From positions 1,240,001-1,304,000 of the forward strand of contig JAYKXP010000003.1 of NCBI GenBank assembly GCA_037176845.1: 64,000 bases of DNA, in the 5' to 3' direction. The notes beneath the pieces were generated by a model. It was not told the origin of the DNA. It made no database searches and saw nothing but the letters and a program-made list of their open reading frames with translations. This document shows positions 35,339 to 47,223 of the stretch, piece by piece (position 1 is the first letter of the stretch; the number at the start of each line of letters is the position of its first letter). The translations under genes and the position numbers were made by a program. This DNA comes from Paramarasmius palmivorus (Eukaryota; Basidiomycota; Agaricomycetes; Agaricales; Marasmiaceae).

Positions 35339-37159
35339 ATGGACTCTGAATCTTCCTCGTACTCTGACTCTTTTCCTTCATCTCTGTATCACCATTCCAT
35401 ACTCAAAGAACCTCCTACCTGGTCCAAAACTCTTCGGTACCACAAACAAGTCCTCAGCTCTGTATATCACAACACCCTTGACAGAGTCAAGGTTCTCGGG
35501 GATAATCGAGGATATGGGCATTCTGGATGTGTTAATGCTCTTCATTGGGCTCAGAACGGAGAACTACTTTTAAGTTCTGGAGATGATACGACGGTACACA
35601 TTTGGGGCATGGATGCAAGCAATACGACAGAGGATTACCCCTTCACTTGTAGGAGCGTCATTCATACAGGACACACGGCGAACGTATTCAACGTTTGTAT
35701 ACTGCCCTATTCGTCTAGAATGTACGACTCCTTCCTTCTTGTTTATACCTGAACCTGACCAAGGAAAACGAAAGGGTGACAGTTGCAGGAGACGACCTCG
35801 TCCGGGTATTCGACATTGCTCATTCCCTCGCCTCAGACACATCTTCCGAGAAAATACAGGAATACACCACCTCAAACGTCCTCACAAATTCCTTTGAATG
35901 TCACCAAAATCGTGTCAAAAGGATTGTCACAGAGAACAGTCCAGATCTCTTTCTCACCGTGTCCGAGGACGGGACAGTGAGGCAACATGACCTTCGGGCA
36001 CCTCATACCTGTCGCCGCAGGACCTGCCCGGAACCTATACTTCAAGTTGAACATGAACTGTCGACGTTGGCGATCTCGCCGATGACTCCATGGCAGATTG
36101 TTGTAGCTGGATCGTCACCTTATGTACGCTCACTGGTTCTTCCCATAGTCATACTCAAGACTGATAGCGATACAGGGCTACCTCTTTGACCGCCGGTACA
36201 CCTCTACGCCTTCCAATGGTGTCACGACCTGCGTGAGGAGATTCGGTAGACCGCCAAACACCCCAGATAGGGATAACGACGGTAGAATGAATTTGTTCCA
36301 CAGGGAACATATCACTGGTGCGAGATGCGCTTCAGAGAACGGCTGGGAGGTGTTACTGTGTATGTACCTTCTCTTTTCTTGAAAAGCTAGCTATTGACCT
36401 GCCGCGACTGTAGCGTACTCAGGGGACGGTGTATACCTCTACTCGACGCTCGACGATCCAGAAGATGGTGAGAAGCGAAGAAAAGGGACCGTGCTACCCA
36501 GGAACAAGGTCGACGTGAAGAGACGGAGGTTGTCGAATGATGATCAGGGAGCGCATTCTTCATCATCCTCAGCAGAAGACGACGAAGGTGAACACGATCA
36601 AGACGAAGAGGAATCGGATGACGACATGGACGAGGACAATGACAATGGCGAAAACTTTTATCCCGAGGTTCCGACGATACTTCCTCGAATGCGTTACGCC
36701 GGGGCACGCAATGTCGACACCGTCAAAGACGTCAACTTTTTAGGCCCTTTTGATTCTTATGTCGTCTCTGGATCTGACGACGGGAACTGGTTCATGTGGG
36801 ACAAATCAAATGCAGATTTAAAGGGAGTGTACGAGGGAGATGGAAGCGTAGTGAATGTCATTGAAGGGCATCCTTGGTTACCGATTGTTGCAGTGAGTGG
36901 GATCGATAAGACGGTCAAAGTAGGTATAAAGTGGCGTTCCGACCTATAGTTGCTGAATTGTCTTTGACAGATCTTTGGGCCCTGCAAAGGAGAAAGCTCC
37001 TTCTCTCGTATGTCTGAAGCAGAGAATATTATACGAAATAATCAAGACCGCAACACGCTCCGTACGTTTAGGACAATCCGGAGGGCAGATTTCATCAGTT
37101 TATTGGCTGCGTTACACGATGAAGAGGGAGAAGGGAGGCCTGAATGTGTTAACCAATAA
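35339..37159 (+). CDS. WD40 protein, DCAF/WDTC1-like CUL4 substrate receptor
   Basis: Exons read MDSESSSYSDSFPSS, YHKQVLSSVYHNTLDRVKVL, GHSGCVNALHWAQNGELLLSSGDDTTVHIW (WD repeat 1), HTANVFNVCILPYSSRMVTVAGDDLVRVFD (repeat 2), CHQNRVKRIVTENSPDLFLTVSEDGTVRQHDLR (repeat 3, with a WDxR-like DLR), a long acidic insert (DEEESDDDMDEDND) and later repeats DSYVVSGSDDGNWFMWDK and HPWLPIVAVSGIDKTVKIFGP. This layout is that of DCAF6/DCAF8/WDTC1 proteins, which link substrates to DDB1-CUL4 ubiquitin ligases. The substrate is unknown. The start could also be 35312. The gap to the next convergent gene is under 100 bp. Confidence 0.85.
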
Positions 37160-37255
37160 TTTCTGTGTATCTTACATGTAGTTTCGGACGATGTACAATA
37201 CGTTTCCTGTAAATTATACTACACAATGTACAAAAAGGTAGAATATGTAGCAAGC

Positions 37256-39068
37256 TCAATAAATAGTTGAATCCTGTAGCCTCCATCTACGAAATGGTCC
37301 CCACCAAAAGACCGAGGAGCGGCGTTGCGGGGTTTCGGGGGCAGGAGGATCGTGGGTGTTTTGTATAGGTACTTCAGGCGGACTAGCAGCAGCAGCCTCC
37401 GAAGGACTGTGAATCTCGATGTCTGCATTTGTATCTGTTCGACGTAAGCTTCCTCTATGTCTGGGCGACGTGGAACCTTCATCTTCGCTTTTCCTAGGAT
37501 ACGTTTGCATCTCCACTTGTTCAACGCCACCGTTCTCCATTCTCCATCCCGAACTACCCAGGCCCCATCCTGTACCTGGTACGCCGACTCTGAACCATGG
37601 GCTTGTGTTGTTTGTTTCGTTTCCTCTTCGCCTGCTCTCCACTTCCGCTCTTACTCTCTCCCTTTCTGCTCTCTCCAATTCAAGAATTCGCTCGCGCCGT
37701 TCCGCAGCTTGTATCCGCGCTGCAGTGAGATGTGCTTGTCTGAGGTTGGCAAACCAATGGTATATTACGGAAGGAAGGAAAGATGAAGTGGTGTCTGTTG
37801 TCGATGTGGCGTTCGATGGCGAAGATACTTCTGTATGTGGTGATCGTGATCGTCGTGCGGTAGGACTTGAAGTTTCTCGCCTCCTCCTTCTTGTCCTTGC
37901 CCTAGGGACCTCCTCAATCTCATCTCCGTCACCGCCTCTGGAGCTGAAACACACTCCTCCATCCACCGGAAACAGATTCTCTGGTGCCACCGCCTTCACT
38001 CTGTTGCCGTCGTCTTTCCTCTCTCCTCTCTTTCCTTCTCCTTGAGATTTTTTGGCCTCTTCTGATAACCTCCTCGGTGGCGTCTTCTCTTGCTGATTCG
38101 TCCCCTGTAGCCCCGGCACCACCCGACGCGCTACCAACCCACCACCACCACCCCAAAAAACTCTGCCACAGCACGACAGCCCACATCAATCCCGGTAACC
38201 ACACGTACTCTTCCTCTCTCGGAATATCCAAAAAGCTCAGTGCTGTTGATGCAACAGCCAATGCCAAGGCAGCGGCGCCAAAAACTGCTGTTCCGCCGTC
38301 AGTCCGCCATGCTTGTTTTCGGTTGACTAGGAGTCCCCAGATGAACAGCGCTGCTGTGAAGAGGAGCGAGAGCGTGGCGTTGCAAACATTCCGAATGGCT
38401 GAGGCGACGTCGTTTACTTGGGCTGAGGAAGAGATGGGGACGAGTTGCATGATAGCTGCTAGGATAGCCAGTGGGCCTAGCATGCTGAAAAATCAACCTC
38501 CGTTCCAGGGAAGACGGATAGAGAAGAGTGAGGAAATTGAACATGGGTGATTTGGACTAGGACGGATGTAGTAGCTTCCATGATAAACCATGTTGCTCGC
38601 TCTGCGATACTCCATTCCTGAGGATCATCTCGGACGTCTTCTGTAGAGGGCGGAACGGCGACTGCGAGATATGAAACCATGTAAGGCCATTGAGAGGATT
38701 CGTCCATGGTCCGTTGAAGGACGACATTGAGGGTTGCGATAAGACTGATGAGGAGAGTGATGACACCGCTGACCTGCAGAACATAATTGACGGGTGCTAG
38801 GGGCCAGTGATATTGGCCAGTGAAGAGGAGATGAACGAAAAGGACGGATGTGAGGTGAATACGACGCCGGTAACGAGTATTTGGACTGGGAGTGAACGCG
38901 CGAAGGCGGGTTTGTAAGCTAGATACGGGTCGGAAGGGAGGCTTGAAAACATGTGAGTATGTCGTTCACGGAAAACATAAAACATAACACTCACCCAGGA
39001 TCGTTGTAGGCGTATACCACAGCAACAACAAGGCATAAAAGCAGCAACACTCGACCTCCTGTTAGCAT
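37256..39068 (-). CDS. Multi-pass membrane protein of unknown function
   Basis: Starts MLTGGRVLLLLCLVVAVVYAYNDPG, then SLPSDPYLAYKPAFARSLPVQILVTGVVFTSVLF, VLQVSGVITLLISLIATLNVVLQ, MVSYLAVAVPP, MLGPLAILAAIMQLVPISSS and LLFTAALFIWGLLVN, about seven or eight hydrophobic segments. A long charged cytosolic tail follows, with RRRRR, a coiled-coil-like AERRERILELERAERERVRAEVE and an end at FWWGPFRRWRLQDSTIY. I do not recognise the family. Near 38050-38145 the reading changes frame; a 46 bp intron with donor GTTGGT or a one-base slip in the A6 run near 38050 would both work. Confidence 0.7.
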
Positions 39069-41631
39069 TCCTATGTGGATTGTTGCATGGAACAAGTCGT
39101 TCTTGGCTCTACCGTTGACTATATAATGGCCGCCAAGAGTCTCTTAGAGTACCGAGTCGGTTCAGTCTCTGGGCGTAAATCAAGCAATTGATCGTGGGGA
39201 CGCAATTGCAGGGAAGGGAGGAAAACGGAAACAGAAAAGCAACGCCCTTTTCCCCAACTGCGAGAGACATGAATAGTGACAACTGTGCTATATTTATCCC
39301 CATAACTGAGGTCATTTGCCTGAACAATCCCTCCAACACGGGAAAGGTCTAATATATCCGGCCTTCCATTTCGCATCGCCTGCTGCATCGATAGCCCGTG
39401 CCCTGGCTTCACATATGGGACCCTAGGCCACAATAGCCGCTAGAAGGCGAATAAGATACTTACAGTCATCTGGGAGTCCTTGAGACACCAGATTGATTTC
39501 ACTCAATAACTCAACATCCGGTTCGACTCTCGCAAAAAAAATTATATGGGTCAGTTCAGTAGTATCTAAATATTGTTTCTAGCTAGCAATATGGAATATA
39601 CGGTGGATTGAGGTAGAGAGGAATCGTCGAAATTGAGAGACACCCTGATGTCACGGTTTGATGGTCCTTGAGACAGTGTGACAGCACCTAATTTTGGCGC
39701 TGCTGTCATGATGCACGCTTCGGTCACTGCAGTCTCTCCTCCTCTATATTGATGGTAACACCTCCAAAATTATTGGAAATGCTTTAATTTATGTCAAATA
39801 CTATATAGAATGTGTTCTGGTATCACATCCAGGCCGTTGGATTTTATAATCAGCCGAATAAAAGTTGCCGCGTCTCAAAACTGCTCAATTTTGATATATC
39901 TGTCTGGCTCCAGCATGCAATTTGCACTCTCTGCACTCAAGTACATAGGAGGACATATATTGAGACAGTACGTATAATTTACACACTTTGAATCGAGGGA
40001 GCAGCCCATTTTGGGCGCAAAAAAAGCTACTGTCTCAAGGACTCCCAGTGTCTCACGGACTCCCAGATGACTGTAGAGCTCAGACTTCCAAGTATAAAAC
40101 AGCTTGGGCCCAGAGTAACATACCTTGACAGACGGCTTACTTTTAATGTTATGGAGTCTGTCCATGTCTGTGTACATCCGCAAAGGTGTTCCGATGGCCC
40201 TGTGGTATCCACCAATCTCAGGATACTGCGCAGTGAGAAACAGCTTGAAAACGCGCGACCGAGAATGAGTGATAGACTTTATCTGACAACTCGGCACGGA
40301 AGACGAAAATAAACGCTAGGTCTGGCCTCGTTGTCATCGCATGTCCCAAGGACGAACAGCGGCTGGCACGAGTATCGGTCTTTTCCGGTCACTCACTAAC
40401 AGCGGAGGTGGAGTGGTGGCCTTCGGTAACCCCGGGATGGGAGGTGTTCTCCGATATCACAGGCACTGCAGTTACTATTCGAGAATGGCCGCTGACGTGC
40501 TGTTGGTTTCTCTCTCTCTCTGTGTGTGCAGGGCTACAGTTGGCAAGCAACGTTGTGGCGATAACGCGACGAAAATAAACGCTGTATACTTTTGGTTGCA
40601 ACTCCTGTCTGCCTCATTCCCTAAAGCCCCAAGGCAGTACTAGGCTATCTTTGGAGATCATTGGGAGGACGAAGTGGGTCGAACAGCATGAATGACACAC
40701 CTTGGAGCTTGAAGCTCGACCAATTCCTAACCCGAATATCATTGGGCGGCTGAGCTATCTCTGACTTGAAATGCCCTCATCGTGATGAGGATCTTGATAT
40801 GAACATGACAGGGTTGTTCCTAGATGTCGCGAGTAACTGAACGCCTTTCCAGTCGTGAAAAAATAGCTGCGATGAGCCAATCGTTTGCGTGACCGTTCTA
40901 TCTCCCTCTTCAATTCTAGAGGCTGAGTCCACTGATCGAAGGTTTACGTTTGACGCCGCTGAACGCGTCCATAATCTAGGCTCTTTGAAAACCATCGTAG
41001 CCCCAATGAATAACAAATTCATGGCCTTCTACTTCGCGCTCCTCGTTCATGCTCTTAAATATGTCGAGAGACGGTCTGCGTGTATCATCCTAGGTGCCGA
41101 GTCAACGGTGTGTGCGATAACGATACCTCAGCTAGCCTCTGGGTGGAAGGCTTATAGTCCGTTCGAACTTCAACTTTGCGTCCGCAAGACGTGATGAAAT
41201 CAAAGTTAGGGTTGCCTGGGGAAGGGTTGGACATCTGCTCACTATAATGAAATTCGCAAGGCTCTTATGCTCGATCCTCTCCATTTCGAGCCAGTCTTCA
41301 AGACTCCGCCCAAGAACGGCCGCGATCCCTCCAAATAGAATCCCATTCTTCTAAAAAGTAAGACTTGAAGATGTCGGAGCAATGTCAGAGGCTGGTTTTG
41401 AGATGGGTGCAGGAAAGACACGTCAATTCATGAACCTTGCGCGTTCATGCACAAAAGACTGAGTGAGAAAATTCTGTTGCTTCCCAATTCGTGGGAAAAT
41501 CAAAACCTTGGAACGGCCGTAGCTTTCTCTTTCAATCCTGCACTACGTTCCAGCATTTACAGTCCTCGACGTTCTATAAAAACCAGCTCTGGTTCCGAAT
41601 AAGATGCATATCACCGTCCTCGGATCGCAGC
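39069..41631. other. Gene-poor region with inverted-repeat element
   Basis: About 2.5 kb without a supportable gene. It contains a TA-flanked inverted-repeat element (39473-40073) and a separated 16 bp direct repeat (40302-40317 and 40568-40583). Open frames at 39875-40297 and 40341-40643 show no recognisable protein. Confidence 0.6.
39473..40073. mobile_element. Candidate pogo/Tc1-mariner-type MITE
   Basis: The 601 bp element begins CAGTCATCTGGGAGTCCTTG and ends with the inverted copy CGGACTCCCAGATGACTG, giving about 25 bp terminal inverted repeats with one mismatch. It is flanked on both sides by TA (39471-39472 and 40074-40075), the target duplication expected of Tc1/mariner/pogo transposons. 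The right arm carries a second internal copy of TGGGAGTCCTTGAGACA. No transposase is encoded, so it would be non-autonomous. No second copy is seen in the window. Confidence 0.75.
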
Positions 41632-43849
41632 ATGGGTCTTGCACAGATCTTCGTTTTGAGTGTGTTCGTCGTTGTCGTGTTCTCGCGAGAGATCATTCCG
41701 TTCTTCAAACGGAGGTACGCGTTGAGGAACATCGCAGGTCCTCCGAACCCTTCGTGGCGACATGGCGCGTTCACTTGTTTTAGATCAAATCTTTGGTTGG
41801 ACTGACATTGTTCATAGGAAATTGGCGCCAATTATTCGATAAGAATGGCTGGGCCTTTAAAAAATACATTCAGGATTACTATGGGGGCCTAATCAAGTTA
41901 CATGCTCCTTTCGGTGTACGCTCTGCCTCCTTCTTGGTCACTCTTATTGCGTTTTGAATATCAGAATGACTGTAGGACCAACAACTTTACATCACTGATC
42001 CACTGGCCATCACCCACATCTTTCAGATTGACCGACCGCTCTATGACCTCAGTGAACACAATTTGATTCGTGCAAGACTTACTTTTGGTTGTGGTCTTGT
42101 CGGGTCTGTCGGTATGTCCTAGTATTCTACTTTGCGCATGCGATACTCAGAAAGACACGTCCAGGCAACGTACACACCAGGCAACGCCGCTTCCTTGCTC
42201 CGTTCTTCTCAACAAAGTTCCTTCGATCCTTACTCCCACTCTTCTATCCATTCGGCTATGAGGTCTGCAACTACATCGAGAGACGGAGTAAATCGAATGG
42301 AGGTGTCATGAACATGCATCAGATCATGTCTGTAGTAGCTTTAGAATACGTTGGTGCTGGATTCGGGTATCGCTTTGATGGTAGGGCATATCTTCACTTA
42401 CTGTGTTCCAACATTAACGATAAATAGGTCTCAACGAAAACAAGCCAAATGATTTACAATGAAGCCACAAAGATGATCAAGTACGTCTATAAATCTCTTA
42501 TACCACCAGTCCTAATCCTTATTGCGCAAATAGCCCACTCACATTCAGGCTTGCCATCTTCCGAGCGGTTCTTCCACTGATGGTCAAACTCGGGCCTGCT
42601 TGGTTCCGTAAGGCAATTATCGATTGGCTACCGTGGCGGGATGCCCAGCTTCTCAAGAAGGCTATATATACAATCGATGATATTGCCTGGGATGTTTTGA
42701 ATACAAGAAGGCGGGAGTACGAAGATGGCAACACCAACGGGAAGGATATTCTTAGCGCTATCTGTACGTCCTCCACACTAATCCTTCATGTGGACGAACT
42801 AATCGAGTCTTCTGAGACAGTGCGGTTCAACGAAGAAGCGGAGGAAGGAGAAAAGATCAGTGACTTGGAGATTGTTAGCCATATAACGACTATCCTGTTT
42901 GCTGGGCATGAGACTACTGCAGGTGTGTTGTTCTAAGGATTGTCCGGTTTTTATAGAGAATCAGTGAACCCATAGGCACGCTCTCCCGAATTCTCTACCA
43001 AATGGCTATCCTTCCCGATGCCCAGGCTCGTCTAAGGAAAGAAGTCACTGATGCACGCAAGGCAAATGGGGATCTCGACTTGGAGGCGCTAATGGCGCTT
43101 CCTTACCTGGACGCTATTTGTAAGGAAACACTACGGCTGTATGTCCCCCTTTTTTTGCCTTTGTGCTATAGTACTCACACCTCTTATCTGTTAGTTATCC
43201 ACCTGCGGATCAGCTCTATCGCACGTTAGTCATTTTCTCGTGAACTCTTTACATCGGATCAGTCAGCTCTCTTTACACAGGTCCAATAGCAGCGCCATTA
43301 TCCCCCTCATGTATCCCGTCCAATCTGCTGATGGCATGTCCAAAGTCGACCGCGTTGCTATCGAACCTCATACTGATATCATCATCCCCATCATTGGGTA
43401 TAACCGAAACAAAGATGTGTGGGGTCCTGATGCTGAGGAATGGTTGCCCGAAAGGTGGCTGAAGCCTCCTAGAAAGAGTGTGTTGGATGCCAAGTTACCT
43501 GCGGTATATTCTAGCATGTGGGTCAATCATGGTTTGAGTTTGGTTTAGACACAGGTGTTGATGATTCTCCAGGTTGACATTCACGATGGGTCCTAGAGCG
43601 TGTCTGGGGTACAAGTTTGCTGAGATGGAGATGAGTGAGTTGGATGTTTTCTTTTATCCTTTCGGCTCGGCTGATTATCTGGAAAACATAGAACTTATAC
43701 TCACTATGCTTTTCGAGCGCTTCGAGTTCTCCATCTCGCCAAAAGATGAAATATTTTGGCAATTGGGAGGGAGCGTCACACCTGTTGTGAAGGGTACGGG
43801 CTCAATTGAGCCGGATCTACCGCTGAAGGTTACTCCCCTGGTCGAGTAG
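41632..43849 (+). pseudogene. Cytochrome P450 4, frame-broken paralog of P450-3
   Basis: Starts MGLAQIFVLSVFVVVVFSREIIPF and follows P450-3 exon by exon: LFDKNGWAFKKYIQDYYGG, LYITDPLAITHIFQIDRPLYD, LAPFFSTKFLRSLLPLFYPF, the I-helix FAGHETTAG, ExxR as KETLR, WLPERWLKPP, the haem loop FTMGPRACLGYKFAEME and the end LPLKVTPLVE. Intron positions agree. In the exon after 42427, one extra base near 42451 shifts the frame and reaches TGA within a few codons (GLNENKPN then DLQ-stop), whereas P450-3 reads GLNEDKPNIYNDAAKAIK. No alternative splice repairs it. Everything after is otherwise intact, so decay would be very recent, or this is a sequencing error. Confidence 0.8.
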
Positions 43850-44062
43850 ATATCTTGTGTGCTCGTTTTTTCTCTTTTTCGAAGATCTAAATAGAGTATA
43901 TCAGTAGAAAAAAAAAGCTTAGGTAGTTAAACGTGAACGTTGTGACAGTCTGGATTTTTAAGCGCCCAATCCTATTCAAGACACTCACCATAACCATGAC
44001 TTCCTCTCAACAATTTGTCTGACATTCAAGAGATTGAAGACTCAAAAGTTGAAAATTCAATC

Positions 44063-46213
44063 ATGGCTCTCATATCCTGTATAGACCTCATCCGCGAATA
44101 CCCATCGACACGACGAATCCTCATGTTTGTGCTTGGTGTCAAACCACCACTATGTCAAACACTACCGCACACGAGGTAAGATTACCTGGCTGGCCATTCG
44201 TGTGCTCAATATTTCAGTAACTAGCTAGAATCAGTGCATGGGAAGAAGTGGTTGTGTGGGTCTCTTGGTTTTTCTCGGATACTTCAACGAGTTATTCCCG
44301 GCGGTTCATCGACCAAGCTAGCAGGAAACAGGAAACAAGCCACGGAGATGAGCCGATCTGGAAACCAAAGGGAGAGCGAGCAGGTCCGTTGTGCATTTAC
44401 GCTGGTCGAAGTTTCGTATTGACCAAATATCCAAGTCACATTTGCCCACTCTGCCTGGGGAACTGGCCATGAATCATTTGGACCATGAAGTACGTTCGGC
44501 GGTCTCGTCAGTCAAGTTGAACTTTGCTCATTAAATACACTAAACGTGGCTTAGCCGGAGAGGGGGCCCGTCTCGAAGCAACAATCACATCCGATTGACC
44601 AGTCGTGGAGGAGGATCTTCTCATGCCCCTTCGCCCAGATGGCTGGGAAATGTCTCGACATAACACCTTATGCAACTCCTGGCCGCTATCGGATGCTATC
44701 ATTACACAACTTACGTCTGTTCGGAGACTTTGAGATCTTCGAGTTCGAAGAGTTGCCGGAGTCGGATGTTCCATATATACCAGGCTATACCGCTGTCTCG
44801 TATGTCTGGAGAGGAATCGATGCGAACAACGATTTACCTTCGTCTCAGAGGGCGAACTCGAAGGGCACTTTTGTAGTCAAGGGCGAGGAAAAGGGTAGCT
44901 CAATCAGCATCGCCGTCATCATGGATGTTGCTTGGGGCGCACTCAGGCATAGTGCTACTTCTGGGAGTGGACCAGATCGGTTTCTCTGGTTGGATCAATT
45001 CAGCATCATCCAAACCTCGAAAGAGGATAAAGCATGGCAGATTTCAAGGATGTATTCGATATATCGCCACTCTCGGTGCCTGATACTCCCAGGTGGACTG
45101 ACGAGGCTAGCATCACTCGACGATACAACTCATTGGGTGTCTCGTGCCTGGACCCTGCAGGAAATTCTAGCAGCGCCTTTCATCCTCAACCAGGACGTCG
45201 ATACCTGTGTTCTCTTCATGAACGACTCCCATACACACGAGGTCGTAAAGAGTGTTTCCAAACAAGAATGGGGAGATACACCGTATCTTACCGACGGAAT
45301 CATCGCTTGCGCGCCCCTATTGCCCCTCCTGGACACGCTCATTCCTCTCCGCCGGCCCATATTCGGGTTTAGAGACGAACAGCTAGATGCATTGGTCGGT
45401 GCTTTGAACAAAACCATGGACTCCTCCAAAGCCCTCATCTGGCGGTCAGCCTTTTCTCGTACATCCTCCAGACCAGTCGATATGATATTCAGTATAATGC
45501 AATGCTTCGGGGTTACCCTTAACCCGGGGGATTTCGAGAAAAATGATCGCGTTGGTGCTACGATTGCTCTCGTGCAAGCTATACTGAGCAAACCTATAGG
45601 TCGAGCGTACTGGATTCCGGCACTCTATTTTCTTCCGCCAGCTCCTGAACTATCTATTTTCCCCCGATTTCCACAGACGACAGTAGATGGCGCTGCTGTC
45701 ATTCGCCTCCAAGACGGATCCATCAAGGACGTCATCGACCTTTTGACAGACCAGAATATTGTCAAACTTGATCAACCTGCACACATTGCACATTCTTTCG
45801 AACTCGACGGTTCCGAAACGATGGACGATCAGGGATATTATTCGTTTGTCGCCAGGGAGGTTTACGCGCTAAGGAGTGTGCTGCAGGATGTCGCGAGTGT
45901 CGAGGAGCGCATCCTACATGCCGGAGATGGGTCCCAGTGGGCTGTTGCTGAAGATCCAGGACGACCAGAAATTATTGCTACGAACAGCTCGACAGGTTAT
46001 GAAGAGCACCTTGCTGGCACTGAAGACATCGAGGGAGATATCCTCGCTGTATTCATCGGAAGCGATGGTGATAGGTGCGCTTATATGCTAGTGAAGAAAC
46101 ACGGGCATCGGAAGTACCACCGGTTCACACATCTCATTGCGAACCGATCACTTGCTGGATGGGGCGGTTTACCTCGAAGTGTCAGGCTTAGTGTAGGGCC
46201 ATTTCCGGACTGA
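44063..46213 (+). CDS. HET-domain protein, with an N-terminal CPLC segment
   Basis: HET-domain proteins in fungi are linked to heterokaryon incompatibility and programmed cell death. The main exon (44555-46213) includes DITPYATPGRYRMLSLHNLR, then HET blocks YTAVSYVWRG, FLWLDQFSIIQTSKEDKAWQISRMYSIYRHSRCLIL and WVSRAWTLQEILAAPF, in the usual order. Two upstream exons are inferred: 44063 onward (MALISCIDLIREYPSTRRILMFVLG) and another (to 44489) with GPLCIYAGRSFVLTKYPSHICPLCLG. Exon 3 joins in phase (PERGPVSKQQ...SCPFAQMAGKCLDIT). Exon 2 needs one extra base near 44460; without it a stop falls after CLGNWP. The C-terminal half has no domain I recognise. Confidence 0.75.
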
Positions 46214-47223
46214 ATTTGTGTACGATTTTATTCAAATACTTACCACAAACACGATTTGAAATATGTACATACGCCAAACATGATCCTCAAGGACTTACAC
46301 GTGCGTGAAACGTGGTCCGATCCAATCCGGGCCGTACCAAACAAATTTGAGATTTCTTGGCGTTGGCGCTTTCGGCGCTTATGATTCAGAAGCGTTGCTT
46401 GTACCTGGACCTCTTGCTTCTTTTCATCGTTTGCAAGTTGAGCTGATAGCTGACTCGCTGTGAGTCGACTCATTCTCCTGGCTCAAGATCTGACTCAAAT
46501 TGACTCGCCATGTCAGTGGCATTCTCTACTCACGCCGAATCGTGACATCGACTCCGAGAAAGAACGCTTCGTCTATGTAAGAAGATCCTTCTTGAAGTTC
46601 ATTCCTGAAATGGTTCTAGTCTCTGCCACTTACTACTCAGTGCGTTCTTAGCGCCAACCACTGCAACGTATGAGGCTAATTATATTCTGATTAGATCTCT
46701 TTTCACACAGAAACCTTAACTATAGAAAGGACTGGATGCTCGGTGGCGACTACTACACGTTCTAGGAAATCATGTCAGCTGGTTTAATCGTCGAGCACCA
46801 TTACAGCAGCGTGCCGCCCGTCAACTTGAACGTACGTATGCTCCAGGCTACTCAACAGTCTCATGAGTCGAGGGCACTCTACATCAACAGACCCAATGCC
46901 ACAGGTCATTTCGCAGATTCTTGCTTTTTGACCACATACATTGTGGACTCTTGTAAGTCCTTGCGTTCTGTGGCATAGCAACATCTCATCTTTTATAGAC
47001 CACACACAGCTTAATGCGGACAATGTCAACGTGTTGTTGGATCAACATCAAAATCCACATCAGGAACAAATTGGACACCTGCTATTGTTGTTTTGCCGAC
47101 ACGGTATAAAAGGAACGAGGCAGTTGACTCTGAAGTCCACATACCCCGCACCCACCATCAAATTCTATTGGGTGTCTTCCCGCGCCTTGTGCCCACTAGT
47201 ATTGGAACCCGGTGTAGCCTGCA
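46214..47223. other. Intergenic region
   Basis: About 1 kb between the HET gene and the next gene. Short frames on both strands look like chance. I see no gene or repeat. Confidence 0.5.

Noticed and set aside
37419..38045. Plus-strand 208-residue frame
   Set aside because: Antisense to the charged tail of the membrane protein; serine/leucine-rich composition is typical of a shadow frame.
39505..39530. tRNA-like T-arm (GGTTCGACTC)
   Set aside because: The bases around the loop do not pair into a T-stem and no acceptor or anticodon arm fits.
42420..42470. Alternative acceptor site to rescue P450-4
   Set aside because: Moving the acceptor puts the conserved GLNENKPN out of frame, so it cannot repair the gene.
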